Source: Kribbella soli
Lineage (GTDB): Bacteria > Actinomycetota > Actinomycetes > Propionibacteriales > Kribbellaceae
Direction of reading: 5' to 3'
Assembly: GCF_004331345.1 (NCBI RefSeq)
Contig: NZ_SJJZ01000006.1
Span: 434,001 to 498,000, forward strand
Length of the DNA: 64,000 nt
The notes under the pieces were generated by a model that was given only the letters and a program-made list of their open reading frames with translations, ran no database searches and was not told where the DNA came from. Shown here piece after piece: positions 59,757 through 64,000 of the stretch (within the stretch, counting starts at the first letter, position 1; every line of letters begins with the position of its first letter). Position numbers and translations under genes: made by a program.

Positions 59757-60761
59757 TCAGGTGAGGTACGGGCGGCCCTTGGTGTCCCACTTGAGTACAC
59801 CGGTGTAGGCCTGGCGCTTGTTGGAGTCCTTGACGCCGTTGTGGTTGGCGTCGACGTAGGCGTGGAAGGCGATCCGGGTGGTCTTGCCGACGTTGATGAC
59901 GGTGCCGCCGCCCGGTCCGCAGAGCCGGGTCGACTTGGTGGTCATCAGGGTCTTGACGCGGGTGAAGCGACCGCCCCAGAAGGTGCTCGCGGACCAGACG
60001 TCGGTGTTGTAGGAGCAGTTGATGTAGTCACCTCGGGAGGCGAACAGCCACACCTTGCCGCCGTGCGCGATCACCGACGGGCCCTCGATCTTGGCCGAGC
60101 TGACGATCTTGGCGATGCTCTTGCCGACCACGCGGGTCCCCGTCTGCGTGTCCATCTGGACCGCGCGGATCTGGAAGCCGGACGCGTTGCGGTAGTCGCT
60201 CTTGTAGATCAGGTACCGCTTGCCGTCCTTGGCCCGGTACGCCGCCGGGTCGATCGCCTCGTACCCGCGCGAAACCCACGGCGAGCAGACGACCGGCTTG
60301 GAACCCGGGGTGTAGTTCCCTGCCGGCTGACGGGAGGTCGCGACGCCGATGCAGTGCACGTGCCGGGACGCGGACTCGCCGGTGAAGTACATGACGTACA
60401 GCGCGCCGCGGCTGTCCGAGCTCTGGAAGACCTCCGGCGCCCACAGCAGCGGCTTGCTGTGGTCGACCCAGGCCGGGATCGCCGCCATCGACTTGTGGAT
60501 CGCCGACCAGCCGCCGCTCGTCGTCCAGCGCGTGCCGTAGCCCGCGCCGGTTCGGAACAGGTAGTACTTCGAGCCGAGGTGCGCGAATCCGGGATCAGCG
60601 AAGTCCTCGGTCCCGACTCGCCGCACGCTACTTGGCGCTGCAGCAGCCTGCGCCGTCACAGCGGCATCAGCTCGCGCCGCACTCCCCGGATGCACAACAA
60701 CCGTTCCCACAACAGCAGCGGCACCAGCAAAAACAGCCAGCGCAATAGGCAAACGACGCAC
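59757..60761 (-). CDS. Secreted GH43-like five-bladed beta-propeller glycosidase
   Basis: 334 residues with a signal peptide (LPIALAVFAGAAAVV). The propeller includes EDFADPGFAHLGSKYYLF (catalytic Asp of GH43/62/117-type enzymes), AIDPAAYRAKDGKRYLIY (second Asp) and KIEGPSVIAHGGKVWLFAS (catalytic Glu). This pattern fits arabinan- or xylan-side-chain hydrolases. GTG 60761 is preceded by GGAGG. Exact substrate unknown. Monocistronic, 110 bp after the small membrane gene on the opposite strand. Confidence 0.85.
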   Translation of the reverse strand: MRRLPIALAVFAGAAAVVGTVVVHPGSAARADAAVTAQAAAAPSSVRRVGTEDFADPGFAHLGSKYYLFRTGAGYGTRWTTSGGWSAIHKSMAAIPAWVDHSKPLLWAPEVFQSSDSRGALYVMYFTGESASRHVHCIGVATSRQPAGNYTPGSKPVVCSPWVSRGYEAIDPAAYRAKDGKRYLIYKSDYRNASGFQIRAVQMDTQTGTRVVGKSIAKIVSSAKIEGPSVIAHGGKVWLFASRGDYINCSYNTDVWSASTFWGGRFTRVKTLMTTKSTRLCGPGGGTVINVGKTTRIAFHAYVDANHNGVKDSNKRQAYTGVLKWDTKGRPYLT

Positions 60762-60832
60762 GAGAACCTCCACAAACCTGGGCGGACGAGGCCTCGGCAA
60801 TCTAACCCGCCCACCGGGCCACCCAGGAAGGA

Positions 60833-61408
60833 TTACTCCGCTGATCTGGGCCTGTTGCGCTGGTTGGCGATGAAGCGCGCTTTCTTCTGGCGATTCCCGC
60901 ACGTGTTCATGTCACACCATCTGCGGGTGCGACTTTGGCTGGTGTCGAAGAAGGCGGCTTGGCAGGTCGGCGATGCACACAAGGCCAACTTTCCGTCGCG
61001 TTCGCCGGCGATGATGCTGATCGCGTCGGCGGCGATCACGCTGAGGGCATCTTCCACGCAGGAAGCCGAGCCAAGTTGCCATCGCCGCTTGCCGTCGGGC
61101 GTCAGGACAGCCGCGGCCCGACCCTGAGCGCTGCAGTCGTTGATGACCTGGACAGCAGACGCAGGGAGAGCGTCCTGGACCGCGGCCGCTGTCGCGGCGG
61201 CGTGAATCGACTCCCTCAGTTCCCGAGCGAGCTCGAGCTGGGCAGTCGTGCAGGACGCCACCGCGAGGCCGCTCACTGCCAGCCAGTCGACGAGTCGCTG
61301 CGGCGTGGGAATGCGTTCCACCGCGTTGCCCTGACGCTCCGACAGCGTCCCCGTGAAGCTGGTCGCCAGCACGGCGCCGAGGCGGAAGTCAGGAAATCCA
61401 TCACGCAT
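60833..61408 (-). CDS. CGNR zinc-finger (ABATE-domain) regulator
   Basis: 191 residues. The C-terminal zinc finger has LCASPTCQAAFFDTSQSRTR then WCDMNTCGNRQKKARF, giving CxxxxC...C...CGNR, the diagnostic CGNR motif. The N-terminal region is an ABATE-like stress-linked domain. CGNR proteins are putative DNA-binding transcription factors. Two matching palindromes lie in the spacer to the divergent epoxide hydrolase, one immediately before this ATG, suggesting autoregulation and control of the hydrolase. Confidence 0.9.
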   Translation of the reverse strand: MRDGFPDFRLGAVLATSFTGTLSERQGNAVERIPTPQRLVDWLAVSGLAVASCTTAQLELARELRESIHAAATAAAVQDALPASAVQVINDCSAQGRAAAVLTPDGKRRWQLGSASCVEDALSVIAADAISIIAGERDGKLALCASPTCQAAFFDTSQSRTRRWCDMNTCGNRQKKARFIANQRNRPRSAE

Positions 61409-61409
61409 G

Positions 61410-61470
61410 GAACCACCTTAGCCGGTTGCGCGCCGGTCGAAGAGCCTGATAGAACCGTCTTAGACGGTTC
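61410..61470. promoter_or_regulatory. Two matching operator-like palindromes between CGNR and epoxide-hydrolase genes
   Basis: GAACCGTCT-t-AGACGGTTC (61452-61470) is a perfect 19-bp palindrome. GAACCACCTTAGCCGGTTG (61410-61428) matches it at 15 of 19 positions and abuts the CGNR start codon. Both lie in the 103-bp divergent spacer. They are the likely sites of the CGNR protein or another dimeric regulator. Confidence 0.7.
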
Positions 61471-61511
61471 ACATCGGTTCGCAGCCGGTTCTACGACGGC
61501 CAGGAGGTCTC

Positions 61512-62693
61512 ATGCCGCTCCTCACCAGCGACGTACAAGCATTCGAAGCCCACGCAACCGACGCCGACCTCTACGATCTGCGCGCGCGACTGGCCGCGGC
61601 GCGACTGCCGGAGGCCGAAACGGTCTACCGCGCCGCGCCCGACCCGCGCCGCTGGGAACAGGGCGTTCCGCTCGCCGACCTCGTCGATCTCGTGAACTAC
61701 TGGCGCACCGACTACAACTGGCGGTCGTTCGAGGAGCGCCTTGACCGGATCGGCCAGTTCCGCACGACCATTGACGAGCTGGGCATCCACTTCCTGCACC
61801 GCCGATCCACGCGCGCAGACGCCACTCCGTTGATCCTGACGCACGGCTGGCCAGGCAGCATTGCCGAGTTCGTCGATGTCGTGGACGAGCTGGCGGATCC
61901 GAAGGACGCAGACGCGCCGGCGTTCCACGTCGTGGTCCCGTCGCTGCCAGGCTTCGGTTACAGCGACAAGCCGGCCACCACCGGGTGGGGAGTCGAAAAG
62001 ATCGCGGCTGCCTGGGTGGAATTGATGGGAAGGCTCGGCTACAGCAAGTTCGTGGCGCACGGCGGCGACTGGGGAGGTAATGTCACCGCGGTCCTCGGGG
62101 GCAGGTTCCCGGCGCAGGTTCTCGGCATCCACACAACGCTCGCGTTGGCACCGCCCGGAATGACGACGGACGGGCTGTCGGCGGTCGAGCGCCAATGGAC
62201 CGAGGAAACCCGCGATTTCTGGCTCCACCACCGGGCGTACGCGAAGCAGCAGGCGACCCGTCCGCAGACCATCGGCTACTCGCTCGTCGACTCACCGGTC
62301 GGGCTGCTCGCCTGGCTCCTCGACAAGTTCGCCGAGTGGTCGGACACCGAAGACAGCCCGTTCGAGACGATTACCAGAGACCGGATTCTGGACGACGTCA
62401 CCCTGTACTGGCTGACGCGGACCGGCGCATCGGCGGCCCGCATCTACTACGAAAGCCCCAACTCCCTCGATCCCGACCTTCGGATCGACGTACCGTCGGC
62501 AATCACGATGTATCCCGGCGACATCGAGTCGCGCACTCCGCGCACGTGGGCGCAGGAGCGGTACCGGCAGATCGTCCGATGGAGGTCGCCCGAAGCCGGG
62601 GGACATTTCCCGTCGCTCGAGGTTCCCGAGTATTTCGTCAAAGACCTGCAAGAGGGCCTCGCGGCAGTACTGGCCGCTATCTCGAGACCGTAA
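61512..62693 (+). CDS. Epoxide hydrolase family (alpha/beta-hydrolase with EHN domain)
   Basis: 393 residues. The N-terminal EHN domain (YDLRARLAAARLPE, VNYWRTDYNWRSFEE) is followed by the hydrolase fold: oxyanion HGWPGSIAEF, nucleophile Asp in AHGGDWGGNV, and the C-terminal His in GGHFPSLEVP. Lid Tyr residues (IYYESPN) match epoxide hydrolases of the microsomal/juvenile-hormone type. GGAGG precedes the ATG. Expressed from the CGNR-linked promoter; probably opens epoxides, but lactonase-like relatives exist. Overlaps the GH32 end by 17 bp. Confidence 0.92.
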   Translation: MPLLTSDVQAFEAHATDADLYDLRARLAAARLPEAETVYRAAPDPRRWEQGVPLADLVDLVNYWRTDYNWRSFEERLDRIGQFRTTIDELGIHFLHRRSTRADATPLILTHGWPGSIAEFVDVVDELADPKDADAPAFHVVVPSLPGFGYSDKPATTGWGVEKIAAAWVELMGRLGYSKFVAHGGDWGGNVTAVLGGRFPAQVLGIHTTLALAPPGMTTDGLSAVERQWTEETRDFWLHHRAYAKQQATRPQTIGYSLVDSPVGLLAWLLDKFAEWSDTEDSPFETITRDRILDDVTLYWLTRTGASAARIYYESPNSLDPDLRIDVPSAITMYPGDIESRTPRTWAQERYRQIVRWRSPEAGGHFPSLEVPEYFVKDLQEGLAAVLAAISRP

Positions 62694-64000
62694 GTTCTAC
62701 GAGGTCGACAGCGCCGTCGGTGACGAAGAGGCCGAGGTGGCCTGGGCCCAGTTCGTAGCGGCGGAAGGTCAGGGCTACTCGGTTGTCGACGACGATCTGA
62801 CCGGTTGTGCCGTCGAGCAGGACCTGCACGGTATGGCGGCCGGGTGGCAACGGGCACGGGCGTTCGAGTTCCACGAGATGTGGGACGTCGCCGTCGACCT
62901 GCCATTGGGCCGGCCCGGTTCGTCCGCGTGGCCAGCGGTCGAGGACGATGCGGTCGCGCTGCGGTTCGAGTCGTACGACGGTGGCGCTCTCCCCGTCCGC
63001 GCCGGCGTGCAACAGCAGCCCGAACGCATGCGTGCCGGCCTCGACGTCGACGGTCAGCGTGATCAGGCAATGCTCGGAAGCGGGATCAGCGATCCAGGCG
63101 GCGTACCGGTCGATCGCTCCCTGCCCCGGCTCGGCGTCCGCACCGTCCAGCGGTGACACCTTCACATCCTGTACGTCGGCGTACGCCGCAACGACCTCCC
63201 GCGGGAGTCCGAACGCCAGCGTCCCGTCGTCCTCCTGATGCGCTTCGAGTACGGCGAGATCGCCGGCCCACTGCCACGGGCCGGCGTCGGAATCCCCTTG
63301 TTTCGTGGGGATCCAGCCGACGAAGAACCGGCGCCCCTCGTCCTCGACCGACTTGGCCGCGTAGAACGCCCGCCCGTCGACGGTGTCGCGACCCGGCGCG
63401 AGCCACGGACCGTCCGGCCCCCGCGCGATCCGGTAGCGGGTCTGGAACGCGTCGGTGAACTCGGAGTACACGAGGTACCACCAGTGGCCCCACTGGAACA
63501 CGTCCGGGCACTCCTGCGTGATGAAACGGTGCGGCTCCCACAACGGCTCCGCGATCGTCCACTGCGCCAGGTCGGTCGACGTCAAACGCGCGACGACACC
63601 ACACCGGCGATCCGGCGCATCGACGTACCGCGCCGCCAGGACCATCTGCCACGGCTGATCGGCTGCGGTCCGGTACACGAACGGATCCCGCCAGTCCTGC
63701 GGCATGTACCCCGGCGGTGCGCCAAAAGCTTCCGAGGGGAGTTTGGTCCACCGCGTCGGATCGCCGTCGCTGAACGCGTGGCACACCACCTGAAAGTCAC
63801 CGTCCGCGTCCCCACGCCGCGGATTGTGCCCGGTGTAGAAGAGATGCAGCTGTGCACCGTCCGCCACCACACTGCCCGTGTAGCAGTCGAAATCGACCGC
63901 ATCCCGATCCCCGGCCGGCAGTACGACGCCGTGGTCCGTGTACTGCACGAAGTCCGTGGTGGACACCAACGCCCACGGCATCCCACTCGCACCGGCGGTC
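62677..64000 (-). CDS. GH32 glycoside hydrolase (5' end outside window)
   Basis: At least 441 residues; the frame is still open at the right edge, where the N-terminal WMNDPN motif is expected. Visible GH32 motifs are WRDPFVYR (transition-state-stabilising RDP) and TQECPDVFQWG with the catalytic acid EC. A C-terminal beta-sandwich domain follows (LERPCPLPPGRHTVQVLL). The enzyme hydrolyses fructosides such as sucrose, levan or inulin. Signal sequence not visible, so its location cannot be judged. Confidence 0.9.
   Translation of the reverse strand, partial: TAGASGMPWALVSTTDFVQYTDHGVVLPAGDRDAVDFDCYTGSVVADGAQLHLFYTGHNPRRGDADGDFQVVCHAFSDGDPTRWTKLPSEAFGAPPGYMPQDWRDPFVYRTAADQPWQMVLAARYVDAPDRRCGVVARLTSTDLAQWTIAEPLWEPHRFITQECPDVFQWGHWWYLVYSEFTDAFQTRYRIARGPDGPWLAPGRDTVDGRAFYAAKSVEDEGRRFFVGWIPTKQGDSDAGPWQWAGDLAVLEAHQEDDGTLAFGLPREVVAAYADVQDVKVSPLDGADAEPGQGAIDRYAAWIADPASEHCLITLTVDVEAGTHAFGLLLHAGADGESATVVRLEPQRDRIVLDRWPRGRTGPAQWQVDGDVPHLVELERPCPLPPGRHTVQVLLDGTTGQIVVDNRVALTFRRYELGPGHLGLFVTDGAVDLVELTVSR

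Noticed and set aside
1..64000. tRNA, rRNA, riboswitch, prophage or integrative element
   Set aside because: No such sequence or integrase, transposase or structural phage gene was recognised by eye; a covariance-model scan would be needed to exclude small RNAs.

Overview
The window is a 64-kb piece of a high-GC actinobacterial chromosome. GTG and TTG starts are frequent, most genes are packed into runs joined by 1-4 bp stop/start overlaps, and many gene families are typical of soil Actinomycetota (SigE-family sigma factors, GAF-ANTAR proteins, a 1620-residue NAD-dependent glutamate dehydrogenase, the Cgl0159 aldolase family). Gene content and style fit a Propionibacteriales member such as Kribbella. 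That placement is inference; no rRNA or other phylogenetic marker apart from prfB is present. I see no tRNA or rRNA gene, CRISPR array, insertion sequence or phage gene.

Layout. 0-3.7 kb: end of an MFS exporter, a pentapeptide-repeat protein with a Cys-rich head, prfB, and a divergent TetR/NmrA pair with an operator between them. 3.7-8.3 kb: a minus-strand Tad-type pilus operon (cpaF, tadB, tadC, Flp-like pilin, two TadE-like and one TadG-like protein). 8.5-15.6 kb: a SigE-family sigma factor with a membrane partner, a GntR regulator, an RDD protein, an oxidoreductase, a GATase-like protein with a divergent LysR regulator, a degenerate aminoglycoside-phosphotransferase-like protein and a 37-residue microprotein.

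15.7-31.3 kb: a 12-gene myo-inositol operon on the minus strand. Its gene order is iolG2, iolE, iolC, an aldolase fused to a huge low-complexity extension, iolB, iolD, a second IolE-like isomerase, the three ABC sugar-importer genes, iolG1 and iolA/mmsA. A GntR regulator is divergent from it. Together these genes would import inositol, oxidise it, dehydrate and hydrolyse the ring, isomerise and phosphorylate the acid, cleave it, and convert malonate semialdehyde to acetyl-CoA.

31.3-45.3 kb: the large glutamate dehydrogenase; a five-gene electron-transfer operon (ferredoxin, NuoF-like flavoprotein, ferric-reductase-like membrane protein, ApbE flavin transferase, Ser-rich membrane protein); a MarR/NmrA pair with two identical operators; a zinc-type ABC importer behind a Zur-like box; and a second SigE-family sigma factor with a membrane partner. 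45.4-52.7 kb: an extracytoplasmic PASTA protein, an unknown protein, a sigma factor with a small partner, a TPR-CHAT caspase-like protease and a divergent cytoplasmic S8 subtilase. I rate this last group the best candidate for an undescribed signalling or defence module.

52.8-64 kb: an SDR, three tandem GAF-ANTAR proteins, a ricin-type lectin-like protein, a Tat-exported GH85 endoglycosidase, a small two-helix membrane protein, a GH43-like secreted protein, a CGNR regulator divergent from an epoxide hydrolase with two matching operators, and a GH32 enzyme cut by the right edge. Functions are assigned from motifs and context read by eye; no database search was run.
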